Assembly: GCA_050084985.1 (NCBI GenBank)
Contig: JBITNC010000001.1
Coordinates: 194,184,001-194,248,000 of the forward strand
Direction of reading: 5' to 3'
Length of the DNA: 64,000 nt
Source of the DNA: Nageia nagi
Lineage: Eukaryota > Pinophyta
Part shown: in pieces, positions 12,381 to 23,736 of the stretch
Position numbering within the stretch: position 1 is the stretch's first letter
How the letters are laid out: each line of letters starts with the position of its first letter
Notes under the pieces: generated by a model
Databases searched by the model: none
Told to the model about the DNA's origin: nothing
Seen by the model: only the letters and a program-made list of their open reading frames with translations
Position numbers and translations under genes: made by a program

Positions 12381-13554
12381 TTGAGAAAAAAAGGCTTGCT
12401 TAGGTTCTAAATATTTAGCCCAGATAATTTTGAATTGAACTTTCCAATTCTCCTTATAAGAAAGAAGTTCCATATTTCATTGAGCTTGGGCATCATTGAC
12501 AAGTTAGGTGACAACCAACTATAGCTAAGCTTTGTTGAGTATGAAAGAAAGGGAACATATTTAAACCATTTCCATTTTGTTCACCATGAACATTAGACAT
12601 TTTGACCAATATTAAGCCAAAGGATGAAGGGTATGCTTTTAAGCATAGTATCATAAGTGAATTTTTCCTTAAACTGCATCTTTAAAAATATCTTAGGGAA
12701 TCCAACTTCTAGAAGGTTGGTTAAAGAAGTCATAAATAAAGGTGATACCTTTTTCAAGAAATCTTTTAGCTCTAATCCATTGAAAACTAAATAATAATAT
12801 GGGCAAGAAGAGTGCCTGTGCACTTGCCACCTCCTTTTCAAGTAAGCCATGGCTTGATAGGCTCTCAAGATTTCCATATTATTTTAACAATAAAAGAACC
12901 ACTTATATTTATCAAGATAGGGGCTATAATAATGGATGGAAAATGCATATTTTTTAAAGCTTTCTTGCCAAAGGGAAACCTTGAGAAATGTTATGTTTGA
13001 TTAAACTTTTCCATGCTTCAGATCGTTGTAGGGATCCGATAATCCACTTGGCAGTCAATGAATAGCCTTGCCTCTAGCAATAAAAAATGCCTATACCTTT
13101 AGAGTGCTTAGGAAGATAACAAAACTCCCATGCAATTCGATGGAAGCCATTTTTGTATTTGTTTTTAGTCCATAAAAAGTCTTTAAGAAGCTTTTCTAGC
13201 TTCTTGTAGTATGCTTGGGAAGGGACCCAAGATGATGAATAATAATCATGAGTGAAGGCAAGGAATTTAGAACAAATTTAAAATTTCCCTGCCAATAAAA
13301 GCTTCTTGGAAATCTAGTATGAAATTTTTTTTTCCACTCTCTAAATCACATGAGTCCAAAGTTGGGCTAGGGTGGCTTGAAAAGCAAAAGCAACACCTAC
13401 AAACTTGAACACCTCTCCTAGTTGAATCCATTGCCATTGATAATGCATTATCCAATAAGGAAAATCTACCACATATTATCTATAACAAGAGGTTTTATTC
13501 CATTGGATACTGGAACCAGAAGCTTTGCAGAATATCCAAGCAAGAGAAAGCTTA

Positions 13555-14400
13555 CTAGACAAAGGTTTGATCTTCCCTCAATATGAGAAAATAATCATTT
13601 GCAAAATGACCATTAATAAGTTTTCCTTGTTTTCTAGGAAGATAAATTCCATGGAGAATCCCTTGGGAGGCTTTAGATGTAAGAAAGTAGTCAAAAGATT
13701 TAGAATCTAACACATATAATGAGGGAGCTAAAAGGAAACCTTTTCTAACTAATTTGTGCAAACCAATTGGAATAGTCTAATTACCATAAAGGATAATAAC
13801 CATTGAAGTATTAGAGAATATCATTCTAGCTGAAGCAATAAAACTAGGGTCGAAACCAAGATCCTGAAGAATTGTAAGAATAAAATTCCACTCTTTTTAT
13901 CATATGATTTATCAAAATCAATTTTGATAAATAAGATATTCTATTGAAAAGCTTAAGCCCATTCCATACTTGTAACAACATTATCAAGGATGTATCGAAT
14001 TTGAATGAAGCCTATTTGTTCAAGGCGAATAATTTGAGGCAATAGAGGTCTACATCTTAAGGTTAAAGCCTTGCATTATAATTTTGTAATTGATATTTAA
14101 TAGTATTATAAGACTCCAACTAGTAATAAGCTTAGGATTTTTAGAATTAAGAAGGATCTTAATATTCCTTTGTTTATAATATCCCCTAATGAGCCAGTAA
14201 TAAGGGCTTCATGATAAACATAGAGAAGATCTAAGCCAACCACATCCCAAATCTCCTTGTAAAATTCATAGGGGAATCCATCAATCCCAATATCTTTCTC
14301 ATTCACCATATATGAAAGACCCTCCTTCATATCCTTAATAGTGAGTGGGCACTCACACTTCTCTTTCTGAGAGATAGAGAGTTTGACAAGGATAACACTT
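13555..14400 (-). pseudogene. LINE reverse transcriptase domain (broken)
   Basis: The frame at 14330-14106 contains GIDGFPYEFYKEIWDVVG, then YHEALITGSLGDIINKGI, a clear L1-type RT fingers motif. About 13930-13890 encodes IKIDFDK, the first catalytic Asp region. The frame 13761-13555 contains RKGFLLAPSLYVL, equal to the usual 'R.GCPLAPYLY', and GHFANDYFL, where the catalytic FADD motif has become FAND. Stops and frameshifts separate the pieces. Confidence 0.85.
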
Positions 14401-14999
14401 TTGATAAGGCTTCTTTTCTTTCTAAAGTAAGGGGTTATGATGTGAAACCTTGTTGATAGTGCTTAACAAAGGCATGGGAAATAGTAAGGGGGTATGTAAT
14501 TCTCACATCCTCATCCATAATGGCTTTGAATTAAGCAATCATTCTAAGTTGTCTTAGCCTTTGGAAGAGTTATTTAGTGACCTTGTTCCCAATATGAAAC
14601 CAATGCAGATGTGCATAAATTTGATCCCCCTTAGCTTTATAAAGCTTAAATTTTATTAATTTATGTCTTACTATAGCAACATGCTATTTTAGCTGAATAC
14701 TCCAAGGGTTGGCTTCCAACTAGAGAGAAGAATGAGCATATTCATTTATGACTGCATTGTTGGAGTTCTTACAAATTTTAGCAAGCTTGACTTCCATAAT
14801 TATTAGAATTGATATTATTTTGAAGATATAGTCATTAAACCACTCAATCCACCCTATGGCTCTAATAGGTCATGGAACCAGGTTCTAAACTCTACAAATA
14901 TGAGCAACAGTAGCAATGTGGTGAAGAAAAGAAACATTGAGATAAAATTGAGAATGAAAGATTTAGGGATGGTGTTGCGAGGGAGCTATTTTGAAAAAG

Positions 15000-15720
15000 A
15001 TTGGTAAATAATCAAATATGGTGTTACCTAGAATAGTAAGGACTAGGAGAGAGTTTGAGGATGCATTCTAGAAAGAAAAACTAGAATGCTTAGAAATCAT
15101 GAATATATCTAATCTCTTAAGAATTCTATCTCCCTTGACTTGGAAATTGGACTAAGTAAACAAGATAGAGTCTAGGAATCTCTGAGGGGTATGATAGGAG
15201 ATGAGATCGATAAGTTTATGGTTATTTTTAAAAAAGAACCAAGCATCCCTTTTTCTCACTCACCATCACATAGGAAGTCTTCCAAGCTTGTCTTTTGGTT
15301 TCTTAACCATTTTGAAATCACCATAGAAAAGCCAAACAACTTATGGTAGAGACATTGTAAGCTAACACTAAAGATTATACCTTTTGGGTCGTTGGTTGGT
15401 AGCATAAATATTAATAATTCCAAAAGGATACCCATCGAAATCAAAGATCATCTACACTGCTTGACTCAAGGGGTCCATTCCCGAATAGATTAAATGAGAG
15501 TTCTACTTTGAATGAATGATTGTAATAGCTCCACCTTTACCTTGGAAATGATTGGTAGTATAGTAAGAGCTTCCTGGTGATAAAAAGAAACTCACACATT
15601 CTAAGTAAAATGTAGATAAAGAAAATATAGTTTCCCATACTAAGTAACTTTTTCAATTTCACTATAGATTGAATATTTTTGGATAAGGTCCATCAACCCT
15701 CTAACATTCCATAATATGAA
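15000..15720 (-). pseudogene. LINE endonuclease domain (broken)
   Basis: Frame fragments on the minus strand show WNVRGL at about 15705-15685, the start of the exonuclease/endonuclease/phosphatase fold in plant LINE ORF2, and NDPKG (about 15385) followed by YGDFKMVKKPKDK (about 15325-15285), which corresponds to the conserved GDFN metal-site region with Asn replaced by Lys. The pieces are in different frames. This domain would nick target DNA to prime reverse transcription. It is inactive here. Confidence 0.7.
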
Positions 15721-16244
15721 ATTCATTAAGCAAAGTTAAGGTGCATATCACCATCAAACTCCTCTATCTTACGATCATACATGTAAAACTTCTTGGTGTA
15801 TCCCAAATCCCTAAGAGAGGAATATGGGTTTGCAAAGAAGTTGGCATGATTGGTGCCTATAAATACACTAAAAGGGTGCTTATCTTAATAGGTAAATGAT
15901 GGCATTCCAGAAGGAATATGAGACCTATTGGGATGCAACAATGCTTCTTTGTAGTTAGATTCCAAAAGAGGACATGAGGGCATGAGACTAAGAATGATTG
16001 CATCGAAGGTAGTGGGCATGGAAGGTGAGGTGATGGTTAGGGATGAGCAATAGGATATGGTAGAGGAGTTGGGGTTATATTTCCATGAGGTGGAGTGACA
16101 AGTTTATGCCTAGCTTATTGTTTTGGGTTATGATTTTTCCTTCCCATTAGAATCCACTATCTCAATGGATCACCATTCCCATTCTTAGGGATGGTCTTAG
16201 CAGGCAGCTAGGGGGTTGAAATTGATATCAAGTTGGTGGATGTA

Positions 16245-17003
16245 TTAGTCATTGGATGTCAAGGATTGAATCTTTATTCCATAAGGGGGTGATATTGGAT
16301 CTTGTGATCCTCTGAATAACATCGGTAACAAGTGTGCATGAGGTTGATATAGACCAACCATTGACAAAAAGTGAACTACCCAATCTTTAGAACAAGATGG
16401 TCTCTTAATTCCTTTGAGAGATCTATCTTGATACAAACTCTTTTATAGGGTCGAAACCCATAAAACTTAGGTTATTCAATATAAAAAAATGTGCCTAAAG
16501 GGGTAATAATATTTTTTAGAAAGGGATGGAGAGGAACTGGAATACAAGGGATTTTGACCTAAGTAGGAATTTCCAATGGAGCTCCCTCCTTAACAAAAAA
16601 ATTTCTTATCCATGGTTGAAATACAATAAGCAAGTTCCTTACATACCAAGGCCCATGATTAAAGATCAACTTAACATGGTCCTCATGAGGGAAATAAAAT
16701 AGGAAGAAACCTTTGGTAAGGTTTTGGATTCCTTCCACTTCAACACCACTAGATGTCCAATATTGTTGAACCCAACTATGAATAATAGAATCCATCAGGA
16801 TATGTCCTAGAAAATATCCAATGAGTGTATGTTTCTCAATCTAACCATAAGCATTGTTAAACTCATAAATAGGGATAGTAACATCAAGAGCAGGGAGATT
16901 ACCTTAGAGTACACCTTTAGGATGCAATTTTGGGCTTCCTTGGGTGTCATTGCTATGTTTAGTAACTTCAACAATAGATGAAACTAGTGCATGAACCAAA
17001 TTC
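16245..17003 (-). pseudogene. LINE ORF1 with DUF4283-like domain (broken)
   Basis: From an ATG near 17003 the frame is broken more than once. The best stretch, 16795-16559, includes GFFLFYFPHEDHVKLIFNHG then PWYVRN and FQPWIRNF, the typical core of DUF4283, an RNA-binding-like domain of plant LINE and copia-related gag proteins. Downstream residues around 16440-16360 (a KGIKR segment) fit the strand that follows DUF4283. The expected CCHC zinc knuckle is not clearly preserved. The role would be nucleic-acid chaperone or RNP formation for the LINE. Confidence 0.65.
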
Positions 17004-17027
17004 ATATTAAAGAAAACTAATACCCCC

Positions 17028-17297
17028 TTAAGTAATTTTAGGATGGCTAAGATGATGCTCAAATTTTAATGCAATAAGTTCCACACATATCTCAATGCGG
17101 TGTGAAACCCAAGAAAGATCATTCAACTCATGCAAACTAGAACTCTTAGACCAATAAATGCATCTTTTGGTTAAAGTATTATTAAAAGCTAATAATATAA
17201 GATTACACCTTATTTTTTCATTTAATTCATTCCAATATTCGAGAGTTAAATAGTTTGAACCTTTACTCCCATGATACTTTTCTAATTTTTTACTCAT
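17028..17297 (-). CDS. Unassigned 89-aa ORF
   Basis: Open frame of 89 codons with good protein-like composition, including KLEKYHGSKGSNYLTLEYW and SSLHELNDLSWVSHRIEIC. I do not recognise the family. The open frame continues upstream through QYEKLNKEIANM to a stop near 17332. It lies between the Dicer-like helicase fragment (upstream) and the LINE ORF1 (downstream), so it may be a captured gene fragment or part of the LINE 5' region. Probably a remnant. Confidence 0.35.
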   Translation of the reverse strand: MSKKLEKYHGSKGSNYLTLEYWNELNEKIRCNLILLAFNNTLTKRCIYWSKSSSLHELNDLSWVSHRIEICVELIALKFEHHLSHPKIT

Positions 17298-17373
17298 ATT
17301 TGCAATTTCCTTGTTAAGCTTTTCATATTGCTACAAATTATACCCAAAACCATTACTATGATTAAAACATCTT

Positions 17374-17601
17374 TTATTCTAAAAATAATTTAAATATTTT
17401 ATACAAAACAAATATTAGTATGTACTTGATCCACCAAAACAAATGTGGATACACTTGAAAAATTATAACTCCATTTTCTCCTTGTTCTTTTATCTTATTA
17501 ACCATGTCAAGTAATATTGCAATTAATATCTTTCCCATTCCTATATCCAAATAAACAATTGTGTTTCTTTGTGCTACTTGATGATAAATATCTCTTTGAT
17601 A
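17374..17601 (-). pseudogene. Dicer-like (DCL) helicase N-terminal fragment
   Basis: The frame contains YQRDIYHQVAQRNTIVYLD followed by GMGKILIAILL. This resembles the Q/Ia region and Walker A box (GxGKTxIA) of the DExD/H helicase at the N-terminus of plant Dicer-like proteins ('YQ....A..RNTI..L.TG.GKT.IA..L'). The Walker Thr is replaced by Ile. After VIIF the frame is disturbed; a shift by one base gives LVDQVHTNICFV, matching the next DCL block ('PTV.LV.Q'). Immediately upstream is a 73-nt GT...AG, U-rich stretch (17674-17602) that could be an intron, although the reading frame does not join cleanly. The rest of Dicer is absent. FANCM or another SF2 helicase is the main alternative. Confidence 0.55.
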
Positions 17602-17867
17602 CTTGTAAAATATAATATAAATATTAGAAAATATAAACAAATATACTTCATTAAAATTTTAAGAAACCATTTACCCTTGTTCAATTAAATGTTGAGAAGA
17701 AACATCATGCACAACTTTCTCTATTTGTCTCTTCTATCATGCAAAGAAATGAATCTCATTTTAGAAATGAATTAAATACTAAGATAGATGACAAAATGTA
17801 TTTAAATAGAATAAATTTTGATATATTATAAATAAATATAAATTAAACTTTTTATTTATTTATTTTT

Positions 17868-18090
17868 GTTGGATAAACAACCCATGAGGGAGAAACTTTT
17901 ATCCTTTGATATCAGAGCACCATTTATCTTAGGCTTTGAGCTAGCGAATAAGGGGCATCCACATCATCAAAATCCATTGGGGGCACAATCCTCACCTCAT
18001 TCGCTTCCTTCGATGGGATTTTAGATATTTTTCACTCACTAGAAATGGGAGTAGAACCTGGGTCTCTCCTGGGAAGAATTTTCACTTACC
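17868..18090. mobile_element. Short TRIM- or SINE-like element
   Basis: A compact unit beginning TGTTGGATAAACAACCCATG on the plus strand. It contains GATATCAGAGC (17910-17920), close to the initiator-Met primer-binding site GGTATCAGAGC found in plant TRIM and copia elements. On the minus strand GGTTCTACTCC matches a Pol III B box (GGTTCGANTCC) with one mismatch. Both readings suggest a small non-autonomous retroelement. A second terminal repeat was not found, so class and strand are unresolved. Confidence 0.4.
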
Positions 18091-19259
18091 TTTATTTTTT
18101 TTTAAAATAAAAAATTATCTATTTAGATGTTACATAATACTATATTTATAACACTAATATTTATTTATATTTTGTAAGGATATAAATAGTAAAATTTATT
18201 ATTGAAGTGATTCTTTGTTATTTCTATTTTATATTTACAAGTCATGAATAATTAATTAAAATTTTGATATAATATTTTACCCATATACTTTAATAAAAAA
18301 ATTAAATCATAATTTTCTTTCTCATATACGATTAATTCTTACTAAAAATTGTATTATTAAAATTCACATATTAATATCTATTTTCGTATAAATATTTCCT
18401 TACATTGTTTATTGATTATAGAAATGTTTTCATACATCTATGAATGGTAATAAATGTAATTTAATAAATCAAACAAAAAATTATCTAGATATCATATATG
18501 TAAATTTAAAATAGCTACCTCCTCTATACAAACAAATGTAATTTGATAATTTATCATATGGTATATGTGAACTTTTGAAACAGTTGATAATTGAGTCCCT
18601 AGAAAAGCACCATAATACCTATGTCGAGAATAGAGTGGTGAACAACAACACTTTGTCTCCTAGATAGAATCAATTCAAATCATAGCATGTAGTAGGTCAC
18701 TTAATTAGGGACTCAACAAAAAATGCTCAAATTTTTTTAGAGAGTTCTTCTATAGAGGAAAGAAAGAAAGTATATTAGTATTCTCGAGTGACCAAAAGTA
18801 GTTAATGGGATTAGAGTGAACAATACATCAATAAGATGCCAACAAACCCCTACTAGGCTTCCTCTAAAATAAAAAAAAGAAATAACTTAATCAAAGCTAG
18901 TACAACCATACAAGAGAAGACCCAAACTCTAAGGGATGGGTCATACAAAATATGCGATATCTAGGAGGTTGTATTAGGAGGATCTCGTGGATACATTAGA
19001 AAGACTAATGCTAGAGAAGAAGGAAGTAATCTATCGCTCTCTCAGTATGACTTGGGTAACTTGAATGTGTCTCTTAGTCTAATGAAAAGGGAGTGGTTGC
19101 TCCTTTCAGTGCCTTTTATGAGAACCCTATGGAGAAAAGGATCTAAAAAAGGATGTGATTTGTCACTTCTCCTTGGGTTGTTGTGTGTGTGCTAAGAGGC
19201 ACTTTTGAAGGAGAAAGCTATCCCTAAGGTATAAGGAAAGGTAATGCTAATTGGGATAT
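18091..19259. other. AT-rich spacer and probable LINE 3' flank
   Basis: No gene is supported. The stretch from about 18600 is less AT-rich and may be the 3' untranslated part of the minus-strand LINE that follows. Confidence 0.3.
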
Positions 19260-21250
19260 TGTATGATGGTGGCTAATGAATTATGTGCATTCTAAAAAAG
19301 GTAACGGTAGTGACCTTTGATATCATTGTATACTAAGAATATGAAAATAAAATGCTCCTTAGACTCGATCTCCCATTGGTAGAGATGGAAAACTCTTAAG
19401 TCCCTGGATAAGTGATGATCTATCTTCACACATAGCTGGTGTGAGCAAACTATGAATTGACTAAGGACCATCCTCAATTCTAATGGAAGGTGCATATTGG
19501 TGTAACCTGGAGGAGTAATCAATCCCTTATCAATATGAAGAAAATGCTATGCATAATGGTCTAACTTGGGCATCAAAGGTTGAGGGGGGTATACCTAGGT
19601 GGTCTGGAAGAAGGACTTATAGATTAACTCTTGGATTGATGGTAAATAGTCATTTGGGATCCTTAGCATCCCCTAAAAGGGAGAGGAGAGACTATCTAGT
19701 GAGAAACCAAACCTCTAAAGCATCTCAGTGACCTTAATGAACTAACAACATCTACAACCTTGGGATGCTAGTTCTATCGAAGAGGCTAAGGCTTTGGTTG
19801 AAAGTCAGGCTAACACATGAATTTGATCTAAAGAACTTAGTAAATGTTGGAGGCACTATAAAAGAGTATCATGGAGGCTACTACCCTAATCTTGAAAGGT
19901 TAGCAATCAAACTTTGCAAGTGTGATATGGTGTGCAACTAATCTCTTACTCCAGACAAAATGGGAGAGGAAAGAGACTACAATCCTCTCTATCGTGATCT
20001 AGGCTGCTACTCTTAGATTAGACCCCCAAGTATTTATTCCATATAAGACCATGGGTTTGATAAGAGTATGGGTGTGAAGTTGAATGCACTATCGCTCTAA
20101 AATAGAAATTACTATGTACCCATGTTGAACTCAAGGTGGAACTACAGTCCTCATGGAGAACCTAGGTCCTATGAATAAGACTCATAAATATTTGTATGAG
20201 GATGTGGTATCAATGAGGCTACCACTAAAGGAGATCTATTTTTGATCTAAGGTTGCTTTTAAAACATTGAAAGCCATTACCTTAGTCTTACTAAGGTTCA
20301 CTTCAAGTCCTTATCAACTGCTAAAAGTGTCCAAACCATCAACTAAAATTTGAATACCTTCAATTGCATGTGATATTAAAATAATATCATTAGAGAAGAA
20401 TAAGAGTAGGATTCAACTTCCATGAATGAGGCCACCCACTTTTGCACCTATAGTATCTAAGATAAAGGACTCTAATCCATCAATGAAAAGGCTAAACAAA
20501 TTCAAGGATAGAGGGAAGCCCTGCTTCACCCTAATAATGCTAAGAATGTTCTCTAAAAATCTCTCATGAGTATGGACATGACCTGTAAGTGTCTCATATA
20601 GGGTCATAATGGCTAATATCTTTGGCTCTAGCACCCCTAATTTTTGAAGATAGTCTAAGAGTCTGTCTAAGAACCATGTCAAAGGCCTTTAAAAGTCTAC
20701 AAAGTAGCATAATACTAGTGATTTTTAGAATCAAGCCTCCTCAATAATCACCCTAAAGGTGAATATGTGGTCCAAGGTGTAGTGATATCTATAAAACCTA
20801 CTTTTTCACTAGCTCTAAACCCTCTCTCATTAGCCATTTGAGACAACTACACCTTAATAACCATGGCATAGAGCTTGGCTAAGGTGTGATTGATCATAAT
20901 AGTATGGCAGTTGCTAGGAACATTAAAGTCATCAGATTTGAAAATGGGGTGGATGATGTTGAAGCTCCAAGAGAAGGGAAAACCTAAGCAAATAGATTTA
21001 TTGAAAAGCATAGATAAGAAGTGAGGGAGGATGGATTTGTCATGCTTAAGGAATTCAGCTTGGAGGTTCTCAATATCCAAGGCTATTTTGGAGTTTAACT
21101 TTTGGATAGCAACATGAATGAGAGGTGAAGTGAATAAATATGATGAGTAAGGTTAGGTGAAGTGGATGGGTGGGTCATGATCAATAATGGTGTAAAGGTG
21201 GGAGGTATACTCCCTCCACACATGAAGAGAGATCGAGCTAGTGATATGTT
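19260..21250 (-). mobile_element. Second LINE, reverse transcriptase region (broken)
   Basis: A minus-strand non-LTR RT of a lineage different from the L1 element above. In order: LQAEFLKHDKSILPHF and IHPIFKSDD with NCHTIMINHTLAKLY (21080-20847); YLQKLGVLEPKI with LYETLTGHVHT and IIRVKQGFPLSLNLFSLFID (20682-20413), matching 'GVKQGCPLSPTLFGL.ID'; FSND (about 20400-20385), a decayed FADD catalytic motif; LEVNLSKTKVMAFN (about 20300); YKYL, SMRTVV and VLYGI (20200-20010); and a terminal segment LRVFHLYQWEIESKEHFIF (19522-19292). Multiple stops and frameshifts. Similar RTs are frequent in non-flowering land plants. Confidence 0.75.
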
Positions 21251-22658
21251 TCTTAGGAAGGAAGGAGTTCTAAAATATTTTTGGAATGTAATGGAGGGAA
21301 GAGATGACCTTTAACATTATTTTAGCTAAGAAATAATATTTATTAATCCTATGGAGGCATCAATAATCTCGATGGAGGGGGAATGTGGGTTTAGGGCTAT
21401 GGAACAATAAAGATAGAGATGGAATACCTTACAGTTTAAATAAAACCAAAGGTTCATTGGGCAATAATTAGGAGGGAAACGATGAGATGGGTGGCAAATG
21501 GAAGTTATCTAAATAGGTTACCAAACTTACTATAGCCAAGAATCACTCATTATAAGATAGCCACAAAGCTTTGAAGGGCATCAATCCAATGGAGAATTAG
21601 AAATATTACCTTCAAAGTCTCAAATGAACTCTTTATCTAATCTAGCTAGAATGGAAGATGAATTGAAACCTACAAAAATGATAAGTTGTAGCAAATCTTT
21701 CAAAGTAGTTAGATATTAAACATGGTGCATCAAATTGTCTCTATGCTTTAGTTTAGCTTGATCAATATTAGTCTCTATTGAATAGGTTACTGCAACAAAA
21801 TATAAATCTGTATGAGGTTACTAAGTCTATTAAAGATCTATCCTATTTGTTATAATAGATTGGTTGATTCAGTATAAAAATATTATATAAGTAGGTTTTG
21901 AGATCTTGATTAAAAAATATCTTCTATTATAACTATCCTTTCTATAATTAGTTGGTCTCTAGTGGACGTTAATATAATTTATATTTATTTTTATCTTTAC
22001 TGTAATTCAAAAAATATGAGTATATGTGAAATAATTAAAACTATATATAATTTATAAAAAGTACACATTATTTATTAAATATTTATAATATAGTTTATCT
22101 CAAAATGAGGGTGAAAATGATATAAAATATAAGAAAATTACTCTATAAAACATATGAATAAGAAGTTTAAATGCAATAGAAGTTGTGCTAATATATTATA
22201 ATTGAGATTCCTTTATAATATTATTTTCATAAAAATACTATAACTCAAACAATAAGAATATATTGATAAATATAAGTAGAGTGAATATTAAAAACTCATC
22301 AATGATAATACAATTTTTAAGTTTTTTAAGGAAATAAAGTTGTAATAAAACTACAATTTAGAATTTTCTTATTATAACTTTTTAAATTTTGATCTTTATT
22401 ATGTGATATTTGAAAGCTAAATATTTTTATAAATTAATTTAATAAACCAATGTAGTTACTAATAATATTTATAATTTTTTTGTTATTTTTTTATGACTTT
22501 CCTTTTTATTACATATCCACCTACATGTGAGGTGGGATAGTTGAACTTCGGGCCTCTCATTATACATTTAAGAGTTTTCAACTACCCCCTCTCCAACTCC
22601 CCTATACATAAACATATAAAATTTAAATTCTAGTTAAAGCATACGTACTTATATAATT
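21251..22658. other. Spacer between LINE and gypsy element
   Basis: 21250-21720 may be the 5' part of the minus-strand LINE, but no motif is clear. 21720-22658 is very AT-rich with nothing recognised. Confidence 0.35.
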
Positions 22659-22663
22659 ATTTC

Positions 22664-23550
22664 TGATCTAAAATTTGGATCTTCTCTATTTTTAGAAAAT
22701 CCTTATTCAATGTGTTCAGCTTATCTTCATCTTTGCAACGCTTCTTTCAGATCAAAAGTTAGATCTTGTTTATGCAAGTTATGGTGTTTTAAAGTTTAAG
22801 TGTTTTCTAAAAAAATACAAAAACATAAAAAAATTATTACATAATATTTTAGAGCTCCTCTTACTCTTTCTAGAAGTTTTTACGATTTGTGAAACCAACT
22901 TCGTGATCAAAAGTTATTGCATTTTGAAGTTTTCAATTTTTTTAGTGAAATGGGGAGCATTTGGAGGCCAAATTGTGTGTTTAGACTATTTAAAATTTTC
23001 CAAGTGGTATTTTCTCATTGGGTCCACCCATTGAGTGATAATTTCATGTATGTGAGTGTTTCAAAGGTGTTAGCTTATTTTTAATTGGTTTTTGGGCTTA
23101 AAAGTGAGCAGCCAAGGTGTTTGTTAAATATTTTTATTAGATCCCAATTGTAAAACACTCTAAAGTTGAGCCTGAATTTTGTTATAAAAAGGAGGCCATT
23201 TAGATGTGTTCAAGAAAAAGGATTCCTGAAGAATATAGTTTAGTTGTGTGGTGATTTTTAGAGATGAAGGATTGTATGTGAATGTGAGAAGAGATGCTGG
23301 AGGACTACAAAGGACCTATGTACTTGAATTCCACCCAATGTTAAAGAGAGCTTTTGTTGCTGGATGTAACCCACATTGGGTGAACCAAGATAAAATCTTC
23401 TTATCTGTGTGTGTTTGGAGTTCTATTTTCTTCTCTAGTTTTATATATATGCTCTCTAGTGTTTCCTTACAAGCACTTAATTAAATTTGAGTTTGGAATG
23501 ATCCTAGAAGAGAATTAATGTTAAATTTTAATTCTATGGTTTATCAATCA
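22664..23550 (+). repeat. 5' LTR of the gypsy element
   Basis: Starts TGATCTAAAATTTGGATC and ends TATCAATCA. Aligns along its whole length with 37716-38597. Core promoter TTATAAAAAGG lies near 23182-23192. A short ORF inside (23248-23484) is only LTR sequence. Confidence 0.95.
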
Positions 23551-23554
23551 TGAT

Positions 23555-23568
23555 TGGTATCAAAGAAG
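23555..23568 (+). other. Primer-binding site of the gypsy element
   Basis: TGGTATCAAAGAAG lies four bases after the 5' LTR and resembles the initiator-Met tRNA site TGGTATCAGAGC. Confidence 0.6.
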
Positions 23569-23736
23569 TTGATTGAATTAGGATTAACCTATGTTTTGTG
23601 AGTTTTTTGTTGGGTATTTGGAATTATTTTTGCATTAATTCTAGATTGTAAAGTAAGAGAGGAGAAGGGGGAAATTGTAGAAGGAGATTCTGAGATTGGT
23701 TCTAGGATTTGGCTGAAGAAGCAAAGAGAAATTACC

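Larger units (their letters stand above)
11040..17003 (-). mobile_element. Decayed L1-type LINE retrotransposon
   Basis: A near full-length non-LTR element on the minus strand. In order of transcription it holds a DUF4283-type ORF1 segment (about 17003-16240), an apurinic endonuclease start (about 15705), reverse transcriptase (about 14330-13550), a zf-RVT zinc-binding segment (about 12370-12240) and a Gly/Trp-rich tail (about 11720-11550). The 3' end probably lies near 11040, after an A-rich stretch. Stops and frameshifts occur in every domain, so the element is dead. Target-site duplications were not found. Confidence 0.8.

Noticed and set aside
17675-17760. Upstream exon for the Dicer-like fragment
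   Set aside because: An open stretch ending EQG precedes the GT site, but it does not join in frame and its residues do not match a Dicer-like protein I recognise.
18055-18080. Possible 5S rRNA gene fragment
   Set aside because: Only about 20 bases resemble the 5S 3' part and the rest of the gene is absent; kept only as a hint for the small element.
23248-23484. 78-codon ORF near the gypsy 5' end
   Set aside because: Entirely inside the 5' LTR; the matching 3' LTR copy is not open.
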